Assembly (NCBI RefSeq): GCF_949769285.1
Contig: NZ_OX458331.1
Span: 992,001 to 1,056,000 of the forward strand
DNA length: 64,000 nt
Source of the DNA: Anaerococcus sp. Marseille-Q7828
GTDB taxonomy: Bacteria; Bacillota; Clostridia; Tissierellales; Peptoniphilaceae
Direction: 5' to 3'
Shown: in pieces, positions 17,901-29,900 of the stretch
Position numbering within the stretch: position 1 is the first letter of the stretch
How the letters are laid out: every line of letters begins with the position of its first letter
The notes under the pieces: generated by a model
Database searches by the model: none
Seen by the model: the letters and a program-made list of their open reading frames with translations, nothing else
Told to the model about the DNA's origin: nothing
Position numbers and translations under genes: made by a program

Positions 17901-20054
17901 TCAGCCCAAGGCTACACACGTAATGAAGATAAGGCAACAATTACAGTAGATAAATCTGGAAATGTTACTGTAAATGAAAACGACCTAGCAAAAGCAAAAG
18001 AAGGCGAAAACCAAGGTCTAGTACTTGTAGCAACCAACATCAAGCAGCCATCAATAGACTTTGTAAAACAAGACGGAGCTAACAAAAAGGCCCTATATGG
18101 TGCAGAATTTGTACTATATAAAGATGGTGAAAAAGTTACAAACTCACTAACATCTTCTGACAAGGAAGGTAAGTTTGGCTTTGACAACTTAGAAGACGGC
18201 TCATACACAGTTTATGAAACAGCTTCACCAGAAGGTTATCCATACCTGGAAGAAAAACTTAAAGTTGCAACATTTACTGTTAAAGACGGTAAAGTTACAG
18301 AGCTTAAAACCAACCCGGATTTTGGGGAAACTCAAACAAGTGAAGTTGATACTAGTAAAACTTATGTAATCTACAACAAAGTTAACGAGATTAAGTTTAA
18401 GAAGGTTAATAATAATAAGGAAGCTTTAAAGAGAGCTAAGTTTAAACTTGATAGAGTTTGGGATAGCTATGATGATAGCGGAAAGCTTCAACCTAATAGA
18501 GAAACAGTATTAGAAGATATTGAAACCCTAGAAGATGGTATTATATCCCTGTCAGCAACTAAAGCAGGTAGGTACCAACTTGTAGAAACCCAAGCACCAC
18601 AAGGATACAAGCAAATTAATACCAATAACGCTGCTGGTGGACAGATTGTAGCAGAGTTTACTGTAGAAAGAATAACTCTTGATATTAAAAACGTCTTAGT
18701 TGGAAACAAGTATATCCAAGATATGAAAGATTATAGTGGAGACCTTGAAATAGTTAACAAGAAAGATGTAAATGGTAAGTTCCAAGTTAATAAAGTCGGA
18801 AAAAATGGAGATTCAACCATTCCATTAACTGGTGCCAAATTCTTACTAAAAGATATAGAATCAGGCCAATATGTAATGACAGACGGAACATTTACAACAA
18901 ACTCAGGTGCTGCCCTTACAAATGGAGACGCTACAGTCAACTACGTAAACCTACCAGTAGGAAAATACGAACTAAGAGAGTTCAAATCGCCAGACGGTTA
19001 TGTAAGAACTATCAATACTTGGAAGGTAGTAGTAAATGATGATGGCACAACAACTATCAGCGAAAATCCGAAGCTTGATACTGATGTTGATGCTGAAATA
19101 AATAACGGAAATACAAGCTCACCTGAACTAAAACTAGTAAACAAATCCAATGAGATAGAATTTACTAAGATAGATAGCGAAGATAGCGAGACTGAAAAAC
19201 CTCTTGCAGGAGTAGAGTTTGAAATCTGGTGGGACCAACAAGGTGATAAGAACAATACTGATGTAAAATATAAGAAATATGTAAGAATTCAAAACCCTGA
19301 TAAAACAGAAGATGCAGAGGATAAATTCATCTTTACAACTGATGAAAAAGGTAAATTCAAACTATCAAACCTAAAAACAGGTCACTACAAGATCTACGAA
19401 ACCAAGATTCCAGTAGGCTATAAAGTTGAGGATAAACTAGTAGACAACGAACCAATAAAGGATGCAAAAGGTGAATTTGTAAATGAATTCTTTGTAGATA
19501 TCGACGGAGATATCAAAAAGAACGATAAGGGTATAGTAGGCGGAGAAGATGACGTCTTAGTTACTACCATCAAAAACACCCCAATCACTGGTAAATTTAG
19601 AGTTCAAAAAGTTGGCGAAGATGGAGTCGATAAACTTGAAGGTGCTGATTTCGAACTTTATAAAGTTGATGAAAATGGCGATAAAGTGGGAAAAGCTATC
19701 GAATCAAAACCTATAGATGGAGTAACTGGACTAGTAGAATTTACCGACTTAAAGAAAGGCAAATACCTACTTGAAGAAACAAAAGCTCCTAAAGGATACG
19801 TGATGAGCGCAGCTAAGTGGGAAGTCACTGTAGAAGATGATGGCAAGCTAAACATATCATCAGATGATGAATCATCTTACTTCACTAGAACAGACGACAC
19901 ACTTACTTTAAACGTAGTAAACAAAAAACCAACCTACCCATCCACAGGTGGCACCGGTGTAAAAATCGCCTTCGCCCTAATAGGTACGGCAGTAATGATC
20001 ACAGCACTAGCGTTTTTTGGAATCTTAAACACTTCCAAAACTAGACGCAGATAA
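11910..20054 (+). CDS. Giant wall-anchored adhesin with 11 CnaB domains and a YPSTGG signal (giant 2)
   Basis: A 2,714-residue surface protein. ATG 11910 is chosen because GGGAGAGGG precedes it and a signal peptide (1-29, ending NLFA) starts there. Next come the shared N-terminal module (~60-370), an acidic linker with DEDPLP, and two helical segments (~420-680). Then a beta region and a thioester-domain-like segment with FCLNPG at Cys1100 and IIQYNLYYW at Gln1194. From ~1275 to ~2660 there are eleven CnaB-type domains by E-box count. The anchor is YPSTGG at 2676, a hydrophobic stretch and Arg-rich tail. Expected role: a long isopeptide-stabilised stalk presenting an adhesive, possibly thioester-reactive, head. 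The Cys/Gln pairing is inferred from motif fit. The first ~100 residues are nearly identical to giant 3. Confidence 0.9.
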   Translation: MRKKLQNFMIKAFSLCLAFILVFPTNLFAMGLDNTKTRKYKASASIMGLAQADTTGQNDNEVTDQTLLETEITKKETDEYLIEKSARLSKTTGQIDYQIKVIAKDKRAEDKISASFAISQNTDLKDLKLEKVCQIHTDHSQEEIKYQEQRPSILYTNDSFETLGVTTENKDLVYYLSAKLTDEALAAINDKSPIMDLTFSIGAHLQDSYSLSIEKLELKGENGQENKSIQTLKEEPVQQIKAIFKEKTSSLLGEKPAEITWTDYILPTEKTTYDIKLDQNQELSQVKIDFYQASEKGYVIKDEHTQTMDFAQSLNLQIPKDQIAKIEVSTKVKGNPKSFTYNNKEIPNPYYKEQTRQAEEKSDDKENTEKDEDPLPLDPAKEKTSAKSSDDRIADDKDISTDTLKEESQSAIELNKEAYIQNVENKEPVNQIAKALASYNNNEIDFDQVKASVESISKDQNLGESQTQEIIEALLIGLNEENHKAATINPADLTVDIKEAMEEEEPKLTDAEIKDLIKEEFAKKDAGQITEEELETSLATIREDNNIDKEAFFNILADLYKNAEIENDGEENPSEKEESIDTEKTKEEALEEKLAEEDLSTEDFIAFLKSYVKSYDIKEDQLEALLKGNQVEVEKVIGDFTIDEIVAAAYLEGLNPHIFAGTNKAILDADFSNEKFITELEYSAETLTRSTNEDKLFEIVKKSQSNLSHQQIRSDYVGWKINIPGKDNSGNDITEIKKDKYEYDYMNFSIYAPAGQSLEDYRVVVEDGEGRPTSYSGSMTEKKGEHYLYKFSIPKDKLSEKGYNIYVVAKAEKKRQNYAIGLKIAPDKNYVTEIADNYKEKFEELKKKYPLLIKWIDTSAANPYRNGIELLDTRMVYLEPKGWQDLFPYNGFRSLDYNDNVTDTDNIKNTVSMFGNIDKDGNITWTISETFPAEKLENKNTVGLDAYSVKSDSGNLGKPSVQILVPNNEGGYTVTNLDKNVELATLQEKIGSKPGTIVNYTYKDTAKNKEEFTTLILDSGKAASIAYKPSLLQREEGAEKDTTGLAYLHKVQEHKDGPGYEVALANDQAHTLTAFIPKNPSANPRYNDPAFKDTGVVVFCLNPGKPEPTRQYKFNGTITKGEWSTDKGSWAKHGRDLASLATASEAKASPLYKGQANDSFYASLYAHILRMYWYGQEMAKEYQLDQQSYYKIIQYNLYYWIAGENYAENFRNGGGYNPNYFSSAEYSYAQGLKNRISQGKDWDKVNYDEDIEIYYYGHDKSRSYQNTITGDTKRKSKKGSVTVNKIDQNGKKLSGAYFQLLDENRNPIKTLVTDANGEAVFEDLDYGTYYIKEVQGPKGYQFTEEISKVTVGEKQAHVSFTAKNTKNEIEFRKVDENGLAMGGVVFELRQNGRPISDQEKTSGKDGKFSWKELTPGYYEVVEKKVNNPLYSENEGRVVASFRVDENNKIQDKKIYFPKDSNKDDIVNKKNEGKPIGIEFTKVDLNTGYPLEGAEFVLEYRKPDSSIFRELPGSRRRSNSEGKLVWNDLVDGDYRVIETKAPDGNYDTDLNLGEKATFTIAKNQNGYYEIKNVTPENKEITNKEKPEEPKEYFGEFEFSKVDSEDKKPLQGVEFTLTSDGQVGPEKDKFYYKVSKTTDADGKIEYTKLYPGTYTLTETKQLPGYKENTKTWTVVVDDEGKATVKADGESNYNLEFTGNDTALRNTNYAYIKETLEQNPNNPNGMIYRITIKPKRELYQVVLGFDRWSGLSSYGLEQNSYIRKSSLPEVGQEKTFKYYISIKDVETFKKNTPTSPIGSIQVWYDEIGNYESVGSKPKFTLKSNSESSGLTITNDKEKPEPASLTIKKVDSETNEGLEGAKFRLYHTRNDAENNGHYIQEVESNEHGYAIFDSPEIQNNTTYYVKEIAPPEGYKITSAITEVKSSATEDNTINAEIPNEKNNARFELYKKGDDGEYLKGVIFKLTNKTTNESVELTTDGNGYIFYDKLKPKTSYELEEIKSAQGYTRNEDKATITVDKSGNVTVNENDLAKAKEGENQGLVLVATNIKQPSIDFVKQDGANKKALYGAEFVLYKDGEKVTNSLTSSDKEGKFGFDNLEDGSYTVYETASPEGYPYLEEKLKVATFTVKDGKVTELKTNPDFGETQTSEVDTSKTYVIYNKVNEIKFKKVNNNKEALKRAKFKLDRVWDSYDDSGKLQPNRETVLEDIETLEDGIISLSATKAGRYQLVETQAPQGYKQINTNNAAGGQIVAEFTVERITLDIKNVLVGNKYIQDMKDYSGDLEIVNKKDVNGKFQVNKVGKNGDSTIPLTGAKFLLKDIESGQYVMTDGTFTTNSGAALTNGDATVNYVNLPVGKYELREFKSPDGYVRTINTWKVVVNDDGTTTISENPKLDTDVDAEINNGNTSSPELKLVNKSNEIEFTKIDSEDSETEKPLAGVEFEIWWDQQGDKNNTDVKYKKYVRIQNPDKTEDAEDKFIFTTDEKGKFKLSNLKTGHYKIYETKIPVGYKVEDKLVDNEPIKDAKGEFVNEFFVDIDGDIKKNDKGIVGGEDDVLVTTIKNTPITGKFRVQKVGEDGVDKLEGADFELYKVDENGDKVGKAIESKPIDGVTGLVEFTDLKKGKYLLEETKAPKGYVMSAAKWEVTVEDDGKLNISSDDESSYFTRTDDTLTLNVVNKKPTYPSTGGTGVKIAFALIGTAVMITALAFFGILNTSKTRRR

Positions 20055-20106
20055 AAATAAAAACTAAATAACAAGTAAATAAAAACTGAATAACAAGTGA
20101 AAAAAA

Positions 20107-20142
20107 TTAGCTCAGAGAAAAACACTCTGGGCTTTTTCTTTA
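20107..20142 (+). terminator. Rho-independent terminator after giant 2
   Basis: AGCTCAGAG (20109-20117) pairs with CTCTGGGCT (20125-20133), with one G-U pair, and is followed by TTTTCTTT. Confidence 0.85.
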
Positions 20143-20209
20143 CCCAAAACTACCAATCCACCACCTCTGCATCCTAAAGAAAGTAACAAAAGCACTATGT
20201 AACCCCTCC

Positions 20210-20400
20210 TGTCATCCTAGAGGGAAAACAAGCCGTCCGCTCGCTTTAGGACAAGCCGAAGGATCTCACAAGAAACCCACACCCCTTCCTGTCATCCTCG
20301 AGGGAAGTCTTATCAAGACTGACCGAAGGATCTCACAAATGATCAATCCAGTGGGATGTTTCGCATTCGCTCAATCAGACTTTGACAAATGTCCTCCACT
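20210..20400. repeat. Interspersed palindromic repeats, two units
   Basis: TGTCATCCTAGAGGG at 20210 and TGTCATCCTCGAGGG at 20290 open two units, each with a GAAGGATCTCACAA block. The second runs on into GGGATGTTTCGCATTCGCTCA and lacks a clean AATGACA end, so it is degraded. Confidence 0.75.
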
Positions 20401-20475
20401 AGCCGGACAGGCTTGTCTTTGAAACAATCTGATATCTGGCCTACCATCCATTTTTTCAAAAATGGGGTTAGGTCA
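20400..20475 (-). repeat. Truncated third copy of the TGACCTA-bounded repeat
   Basis: TGGCCTACCAT (20437) and TAGGTCA (20469-20475) face each other over 39 bp. Read on the minus strand, the flank carries ATATC...GCCTGTCCGG as at 49966-50000. It is therefore a shortened, inverted relative of the elements at 37146 and 49861. Confidence 0.5.
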
Positions 20476-20803
20476 TTAAACATGACAGTGGTGGTGCTAA
20501 TGACTTTATGAGTTAAAAATTATGAATTGCTAGCACTCTATCAGGATTAGATTGGAGTATTAGAGGCTAGCATAAAAAAACACTACAATACAAGAACGTT
20601 GTTTTCCCCCAAGTATTATCCTATATATCCTAGGTATTCTTTGTCCTTATCTTTTTTCATATCACTTTATTCATTTTATCAAGAGTTTTATTAAAACTCT
20701 TTTAACTATATTGGGGAAATATAATGGCAAATATTTTCTAATATTTCTGATAAACATTGGTATTTCAATTATTATACTTTTATTTATATTGGGAAATTTT
20801 TTC
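20476..20803. other. Intergenic region with one long inverted repeat
   Basis: No gene seen. TGCTAGCaCTCTA (20528-20540) and TAGAGgCTAGCA (20561-20572) form an imperfect hairpin with a ~20-nt loop, of unknown role. The rest is AT-rich. Confidence 0.4.
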
Positions 20804-20933
20804 TACATTATATATACAAAATTACTTTAATTTGATATAATGATGCTAACAAAGGGCTAAGGTTAGCCCTATTTGGGATTTCTAATTTTAGAAAATATTA
20901 AAATTAATGGAAAAATATTTGGGAGAGGGAATT
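20804..20933 (+). promoter_or_regulatory. Promoter and leader of giant 3
   Basis: TATAAT at 20836-20841 lies in a TTTGATATAATG context. A perfect hairpin follows at 20854-20869 (GGGCTAA GG TTAGCCC), then a second palindrome TTTCTAA TT TTAGAAA from 20879. GGGAGAGGG at 20921-20929 sits 4 nt before ATG 20934. The copy ahead of giant 2 has one G-U pair where this one is perfect, which fits a conserved RNA stem. Confidence 0.6.
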
Positions 20934-23900
20934 ATGAAAAGGAACATTAAAAACTTTATGATAAAAGCGTTTTCAATGTGTTTAGCTTTTATCCTAGTAT
21001 TTCCAACCAACCTATTTGCCATGAGCTTGGACAATACGAAATATTACAAGGCTTCTGCTAGTATTATGGGACTAGCTCAGACTGATACTACAAGTCAAGA
21101 TGACAATGAAGTCACAGACCAAACTCTATTAGAAACAGAAATTACAAAGAAGGAAACGGACAAGTATCTAATAGAAAAATATGCAAGATTATCCAAAACT
21201 ACTGGACAAATTGAATACATGATCAAGGTCCATCCAAAGGATGAAGAATCCAAGGACAAGATCACTACAAGTTTTGCTATAAGCAAAAATACTGACCTAA
21301 AAGACTTGAAAATAGAAAAAATAAGTCAAATACATAGTGATAATTCACATGCAGAAATCAAATATCAAGAACAAAGACCATCTATCCTATACAACAACGA
21401 TGCCTTTGAGACTCTAGGAGTCACAACAGATAAGGCGGATTTGGTCTATTACTTGAGCGCACAATTATCAGAAGAAGCACTAGGAAAAATAGACGAGAAA
21501 ACTCCTAGCATGGACCTTGATATCAACGTAGCAGAAGCAGGTGCTAATTTATATCAAGATAGGTATGCCCTAAGCATAGACAAAATGGAAGTGGTAGGCG
21601 AAGATGGAGAAGATACCATCGAGACTCTAAAAGAAAAAGAAAATCCAACCCACCAAGTCAAAGCTATATATAAAGAAGGAAGTTCAAATTTGCTAGGAGA
21701 AAATCCAGGAGAGATTACTTGGACTGACTTTATCCACGCAGATGATGACAAAGAATTCACAACTGACATCAAGCTTGATGAAGGCCAAGATGCCACAGAC
21801 TCACAAATCAAAGTTGAATTCTACCAAGCTAATGAAAAGGGATATACATTAAAAGAAGACTTCACAAAAGAAATTCCATTTACTGAAAGTCTCAAACTTC
21901 AAATCCCACTAGGTTTCATTGCCAAAGTAGAACTAAAGACAAAAGTTACAGAAAATAAAAAAGAATACTCTCTAAATCAAACCAAAATTCCAAACCCTAT
22001 ATATAAAGAAGAAAAGACAGAAGAAAGACCAGAAGAAGACGACGCAGATCCTCTGCCAGAAGAAACTTCAAAAACAGAAGAATCAAAGGGTACTAGTGAA
22101 GAGAAAATTATACCAATAGACCCAGAAACAAACGAAGCTGTAATTGATCATTCTCTAGTTAGTGAAGACGATACAGAAGAAACAAAATCTGCAATCAACC
22201 TCAACAGAGATAGTGTCATCAACAATTTTAAAAATAATGAGAAGCTAAATCCAGTCGTTGAAATCACAATCAATAACATTAGCTCTCTTTTCAACGCTTA
22301 TAATAAGGATGAGATGACCTACGAAGAATTCCTAGCAAATCTCAAATCACAAGCAAAAGACCTTTCAAAAGAAGAATTTGCAGAAATAGTACAAGGACTC
22401 ATAGCAGGACTCAACCAAGAGACCTACAAGGTAGCAAATATTGACGAGGACCAATTACTAGCAGAAGTCTATGGAAAAGATGAAGCTGAAGAACAAGCAA
22501 CAGAAGAAAAACCTGTGACAGAAACAACAGAAGCTGACACAGAAGAAACTTCAAATGCTGAAAATGGCAATGTAGAAACAGAAACAACAGAAGACTTCAG
22601 AACCCCAGAAGACAAAATCAAAGATAACGCCCTAGAAAGCTTCGATAAGAGCCTAAACCAAGCCAAAGAAGCAAGCAAAAAGCCACAAGAAGACGATAGA
22701 TCTCTAATAGGCAATATTTCAGAAGGCATCAAGGGAATCTTCGGCCAGTCCAACTTACAAAAAGCTGACCAAGAACTAAAAGCAGCACTTGCAGAAGGCA
22801 AGTCTCTAGAAGAAATCCAAGGACTATTGAATAGCTTCGAAGAAAACTACCAACTTTCAAGAGAAGAACAAGTTAAGCTTATGGAAGACAATGGCGATGC
22901 CATCAAAGCACTCATTGCAAAAGACTCTGAGACAAATTTCAGACCACATATTTTTGCAGCATCTGAGCTAAAACTAGACGGTAAAAAGTTCCATGTCTTG
23001 ACAAGGTTTGATACATCAACAGTAAATGGTCCAATCAAAAAAGGTCAATATTTTAATATTCATCTTGATGACAAGTTAACAGTTAAGAACCCTAAGGAAT
23101 TAAAGTCAATTTACAATGGCAATACTGAGATAGCTAAACCATCTTACGATGAGGCTAATAATATAATAAAGTATGAAATCTTAAATGATATTAAAGAAAA
23201 GCTACAAATACCATTAGATATCCCTGTGGATTATAAGACAAATAAAATTGAACTAGATGAAAATGGTGAATTTGTTGTTGTTAATAAGGTATCTGGACTT
23301 GGAGTTACAGATCCTAAAAGCCTACTACCACAAAGAGTAGATAGAAATGGCAACCTAGCAGCAACAATCATTGAACCTGAAAAAAAAGAAGTAGCTGAAT
23401 TAATAGAAGTCGATATGGATCCATACAGGGTGTATACAGACGCCAATGCTACACCAGTGATAAAAGATGGTAAACTTTTAGGTTTCAATTGGACAATAAA
23501 AGTAACCTCAGATACCGACTTATTTGATTTAGGTTACAAGGCAAACTTTACAACAGTTAAAGGATCAGGCCTTGAAAAAATAGAAGATAGAAATAAATCT
23601 CTAGGTCTAACAGACCAACTTGATGGTGCTTTTGGAATTAATGACTCAAAACACCATAAAGTAGACCAAGCAGGCATTAGGGAAGTTACCTACAATCTCT
23701 ACACACCAGTAGAAGAAACTCCACAAGAAAAGTATATGATGGATATTTCTATCATCCTTACTGAAAAAGGAAAAGTTGGTGCAAAGAGAATTGTAGTAAA
23801 CGAAGGTTGGCCAATAGAAAAGGTAAGAGAAAAAACACCAAGTCGTGTAGGCATGAACAACAGGACTACCATCCTTGGTGAATTTGCAAATGAATCAACA

Positions 23901-26900
23901 GCCAAATGGACTGTAACAGATGCAGTTTCAACTGGCGATAAAGATGTTACATTACCATTAGAAAACAGACAACTTCAAGGTGATCAAACTGGTTCTATGG
24001 GACAAACTGCAGCTTACAAAATAGATCCATCTTCTGGGATGATGGTTAATGACGATACTGGTGCAAATGGAAGTAAACCAGTAGGAACCATAGCAGTTTA
24101 TGAATACACAGGTGCTATAGGCGAAGATCAAAAAGACCCACAAACCCTTGGTGGAGTGTCTATCTCTAGATACCAAGATGTCACAGTAGACCAAAACTGG
24201 AACCTACCAGACGGTCAAAAGATGCCATCACAAACCATCACAGTTACAGACAAAGATGGAAACAAGTCAGAAACAAAAGTAAAAGAAGGTCCAGTTGTTT
24301 CTGATGAAACTGGCAAGCAAAGAATTATCACAGTTCCAGGTGTAAAGTATTGGGATATAGATAACAATGGAAATGCAAGCTTTAGAGACCATACAATAAG
24401 CCAAACTTTCCCACAAGGAAAAGGAACAATAAATGGCAAAGAGTACAAGTACAGTGAGAATGCTAACTATTATAGACCAGACACAAGAGTACACTATATT
24501 CAAAACTCTTTAGAAGAAGATACAGACAAAAAGCCAGCTACCTTTACAGTTATCAAAGTAGATAGCAAGGATCCAGAAAAAAGAATTACTGGAGCAAGTT
24601 TTGACCTTCTTGGAGCTAATGTAAGTATAACAACAGATGCTAATGGTGAAGCAACATTTAGAAACATCAAACCAGGTAGATATTATCTAACAGAAACAAA
24701 AGCTCCTGATGGATACAAAATAGATCAGAATCAAAAAACTATAGAAATATCAGATAATGGACAGATAACAGTCTATGGTGGCAATGCAAAGCTATCAGCA
24801 GGATCTGGCAAAACGGCAATAGTAGAACACTCTGACTATCCAAGCTGGCCAGACTTTATGAACACCATGCATTATGGCAAACTTGATGATCAAGGAAATT
24901 TAGAATTCTATGTCTACCTAAAACCATTCGCACCAAGACTAGGTGGCAGGACAGATAAAGATACTAGATTTAATATATCTATCCCAGGAGTAGATCTAAC
25001 AAATGCTAATGTAACTGTTCACGATCTAGACCCAGAGTATAGAGAGTATTACACAATTCAAATGCAAGATCAAACCATGGATAAAGCCATAATTTTTGAT
25101 AATGTAATTGGAAAGACTAATAAAAACGGTGTTATTACTGGAACTCCAAATTCTACTGATCCATATACTGGAAAAACAGGCTATAGCATATCTATTCCAG
25201 CAAAACGCTTTGGTGATGATTGGGGTTTCCTAGTTAAGGTTAATGCAAAAGTGGGAACAGATAAGAACCCAATTACCCTAACCTATGATTGGTTAGCAGA
25301 CAAAGATACAGCTACCAACTCCAAAATACAAGAAGCTGTAACAGTAAGCACCAATAATGAAGAAAATGGACACCCAACCATAACCATTACCAACGAGGCC
25401 TTCAAGAAAAGCTCAATAGAAGTAGCAAAATTTGCAGATAGCTTAGATAGCGAGGGCAACAAAATAAAACTTCCAGGCGCAGAATTTGTTCTAAAGGATG
25501 CAAATGGAAAGCCTATAACAACTGCCTATACTAAAAAAGAAGGAAAAGTGGATTTCGGAGAATTCCCTCCAGGAACCTACTACCTAGAAGAACAAACTGC
25601 ACCAGCAGGCTACGAAAAATCCGATGTTTACTTTGAAGTAAAAGTAAATGAAAAAGGCGAAGTAACCTATACTGCTAAGTTCAAAACATCATCTGGTACA
25701 CCAGTTCCGGGCCAAGATTACTTTATAGAAAAGGGTGAGGCAACAAGCTCAGATGCAAAAGCAGAAGTGCTTGAAATTCACCAACATATGGATGTAAAGG
25801 ACTCTGGTATAGGTAGGTTCCAAGGAATATGGGAAGCCTATGAACTAGAATCATTAAAATATAAATTAGATGCAAGACTAAATATTGCAGGTCCAGGAGC
25901 AAGGTTTGAAATCCAATTTGATAAAAACCTAGACTTTACCCAATACTTTACAGAGTTCCCAGACCTTTATAAAGATGGCAAAGTCATAGCAAAACCATAC
26001 TTTGACCGCAATACAAATCTTCTAACATATGTATTTACAGAAAATGCAGCAAAAGGTGAGACTACTGTAAGCCTTAACCTGGTTGGTATGATTCCAAACA
26101 AATTCTATGCAAAGACTCACGGCAAATATAAAATTACCAACGTTGTTGCACCGGGAGTTACAGTTACTGATCCAAATAGTAACCAAACAGAGACAATCGA
26201 CGTAGATGCATATTTTGGAGAATACGACGCTAAAAGAGATTATAATCACAAACCTCTTTCATCACCACCTTCTCAAGCATATTACTTTAGAGATGTATAC
26301 CAAGATGAAAATGGTCAGTGGTATGTAAAGGCCTTTGCATATTACAATCCATATGGTCTTTATTCAGGTGGGGCGAAGAACATCAATTTCAACTGGATGT
26401 CTACTAATTACCAAAAAGACAAAATCCAACACGAATGGAATGCTAATGGTAACTTACCAGCCTTCCAATTGGATAATGTTAAGGTATATAGAACAGATAA
26501 AAGGTTGACAAATGCGACGTATAACAATGGTACTAAAGATATAACAGAAGAAGTAAGCGCAGTCATGCCTCTATCCATGGGTATAAGACCTGAACAAGAT
26601 CCAAGCACTTACAGAAAGGTATTTGAAACAAATATAGATCCAGGTTCTTTTAAATCAGCATCAAGTAACGATGTTTATTTAGAATATAATCCAAAAGAAA
26701 TTAAAAGTGACTCTACTCTACAATACGATGCTCCACTAAAGATGACAATGCCTAAAATATCTGGCGAAAAAGAAGGCTATGTAATAGAGCAAACATTTAA
26801 GATTCCAGACATTAAGAAATTTAATGAGAACTGGAGAGCCTTCTATATGGGTCAAAATACTGTCCTTAGATCAACCTTTGTAACTGGACCTAACAAGAAC

Positions 26901-29900
26901 TACGGAAACGCTGACCAAACGGGCCAAGAAATACCAAAATTCTACAAAGAAATAGTTGGTATCATAAATAGAAAGTTCACACCAGGACAGTTTAAAATCA
27001 CAAAGACTGAAGACAATACTGGCAAAGCCCTACAAGGAGCAGTATTCACCCTGACAGATGCATCTGGCAATACCATCTACAGATCATCTGACACTAATGG
27101 ATTTGTAGAATTTAAAAATCTAGAGCCAGGCAGATACACACTAAGAGAATCACAAGCTCCAAAAGGCTACACTGGCTCAAAGGAAAAATGGGAAGTTATA
27201 GTATCAAATGATGGCTCTGTAAGAATCGAAGAGACATCAGTTACAGGCTCTGGAGATATCTATACTGGAAATAATACAAATGTAATTAACATACCAGTAA
27301 CAAATAGAAAAATTGGAGAAAACTTCCAAGTATTCAAGAAAGGTGAAGACGGCAAGCCACTTAAAGGAGCAACCTTCACCATTACAAAACAAGGTGAAAC
27401 TAATCCTATTGCTACAGTCACTTCAGATGCAAATGGTTTAGTAGAATTTAAAGCAAACCTAAGTGAAGGAACCTATATTATAGAAGAAACTGAGGCTCCA
27501 GATGGATATAACAAGCTGGACCAAAAATGGGTTTTAGTTATTTCTAAAGATGACAAAGGCAAGCTTGTTAAAAAAGTTTATAACTACTCATCAAGGACAT
27601 CTGCTGACGAAAAGTCTCTTCTTGGTGAAGAAGGAACACGTTGGGTCAATGTAAAAGACAGAAAACAAATTGGCTGGGAATCTTTTGACAACAGAAATAC
27701 TGGATGGGCAGGTAACAGTACCGAAGCTGAGCACATGGGTACAAGAATAATTGCTATAAACAAAAATAAGAAATATGTCATCCAGAGATATGTAATCAAC
27801 CCAGAAGCGATACAAACAAAAGGTATAGATGGAGTAACTTCAGCTACAATCCACAGAGAAAAACCAAACTATCCAAATATGGATTGGTATAATGGTGAAG
27901 ACTACAAAGTATTTACTTTAGAGCCTAAAAAAGGTGCAGATACTGATGGCAAAGTGACAGGTCTAATATCCGACCTAAGACTTGCTGATTATACTGTTAC
28001 TGATATCACAGCTGATGTAAAGCAAACAGCACAGTCTGATTCCACATCACACTATAACGAAACCAGACTAAAATTACAAATACCAGAAACTAATAAGCCT
28101 ATAGTAATAGATGTCAAGATACCTTACAAAGACGAAAATGGTGGCGTAGGTACAGGCATGGACTGGAGAGAAAATGGTATAACCTACTGGAAGTCCGACT
28201 ACTATGAAAGAGTATCAGAGATAGTATTAGGAGATACAGTCGCTTCAGAAGTTGGATCCATCAAAGGTTCATATATAGGAGAAAACTCCCTTGACGTCAC
28301 AAACGAACCAAAGACTTATGGTTTTAAGATTAAAAAGGTAAAAGAAGGAGCAACTGAAACACTTATCCCTGGAGCAAAATTCAAACTAATAGGCCCAGAT
28401 CCTAGCACAGAAGAAAGAGAAATGACCACAGGATCTGATGGTATGATTTCCTTTAATGGCTTAAAACCAGGTAAGTATGAACTAGAAGAAACAGAGCCAG
28501 CACCAGGCTATGAAAAAGCTGACAAAAAATGGCAAGTTATCATAACCAACGAGGGCAAGGCTTATATAAAAGCTGATGAAGAAACATCATCAACCAACAG
28601 ACTTGCAGCAAGAAGACTACAAAGTACTAAGGCAAATGATGGACTAGAAATATCTGATGAAAGAGTTCCAGCAGCTCAGATGGCAGATGATGGTTGGATG
28701 GAAGTTGACCCAGATAGGTCTAGTGGTAGAAAGACAACTGATTTATCTAAAGCTAAATTTGGAAGTACAAAGATTACAGAAATCAATAAAGATACTAAGA
28801 GATTTAGACAAGAGTTCACATTCCTAGAATCTGAATATGGCTCAAAAACTAGAGAGATTCAAATTCATAGACAACCAGAATCTTACGACCTCAAAAAAGA
28901 AGATATTACTATTAAGATATATCAGGCTGACGGAACTGATGTTACAAGTAAGATAATATTCAATAATAAAGTTGTAAATAATAAAAAATACAGAATTGTA
29001 AGTAATAAAATACCTGCAACCATAAAGGGAACTCTAACTGTAAAAATAGAAGCACCTTACAATCCGGCTTATGGCATAGGTTTAGGTAGTAATTACAACA
29101 ACAATACAGTTGCTACTTTTGATAATAAGGCATGGATAACAGATTCCTACGAGAACGAATCAGGTATTAAAGGCAAAGTTCAAAATTATACAGTAAGTTT
29201 CGCTGCTAACGGTGGAAATGGAACTATGGACTCTCAACAAGTAGAAGAGGGACAAACATTCACCCTACCAGAAAATAAATTCACCCCACCTAGTGGAAAA
29301 GAATTTAAGGCTTGGTCAGTTAATGGAGAAGAAAAAGCTCCTCAAGATACAATCACTGTAAATGCTGATATAGAAGTTACAGCTATCTGGAAAGATGCTC
29401 AAGTTACTATTAGCTTTGATGGAAATGGAGGAACTTACCAAAAGGCTCCAGAAAAAGTTGATAAAGGGTCATCTTATATGCTACCAGGTAATCCATTCAT
29501 AGCTCCAGAAGGCAAGGAGTTTGCTGGATGGATAGTAGGATCAAGTATAAAACAACCTGGAGAAAGCATAATAGTAGATAATGACATCACTATAAAAGCT
29601 CAATGGAAGAATAAAGCACCTGAAACCTATACTATTACAGTTAGTAAACTAGAAAATGGTACATTAATACCTAGCACAAATTCTGCAACAGCAGGTACAG
29701 AAGTTAAGTTAACAGTGACACCAGATGATGGATATGAAATAGATTCTGTAACAATAAATGGTAAGGCTCTATCAGCTGATGCTAGTGGGAATTATAAATT
29801 CACCATGCCAGCAGCAAATGTAACATTATCTGCTACATTTAAGAAAAAACAAGAGGAAATCAAACCTCCTGCAGGAGCCATTTTGATTAAAGACGAGGGT

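Noticed and set aside
20528-20572. CIRCE-like operator (CTAGCACTC ... GAGTATTAG)
   Set aside because: The spacing is 16-17 rather than 9 bp, the right half is poor, and no chaperone gene is near.
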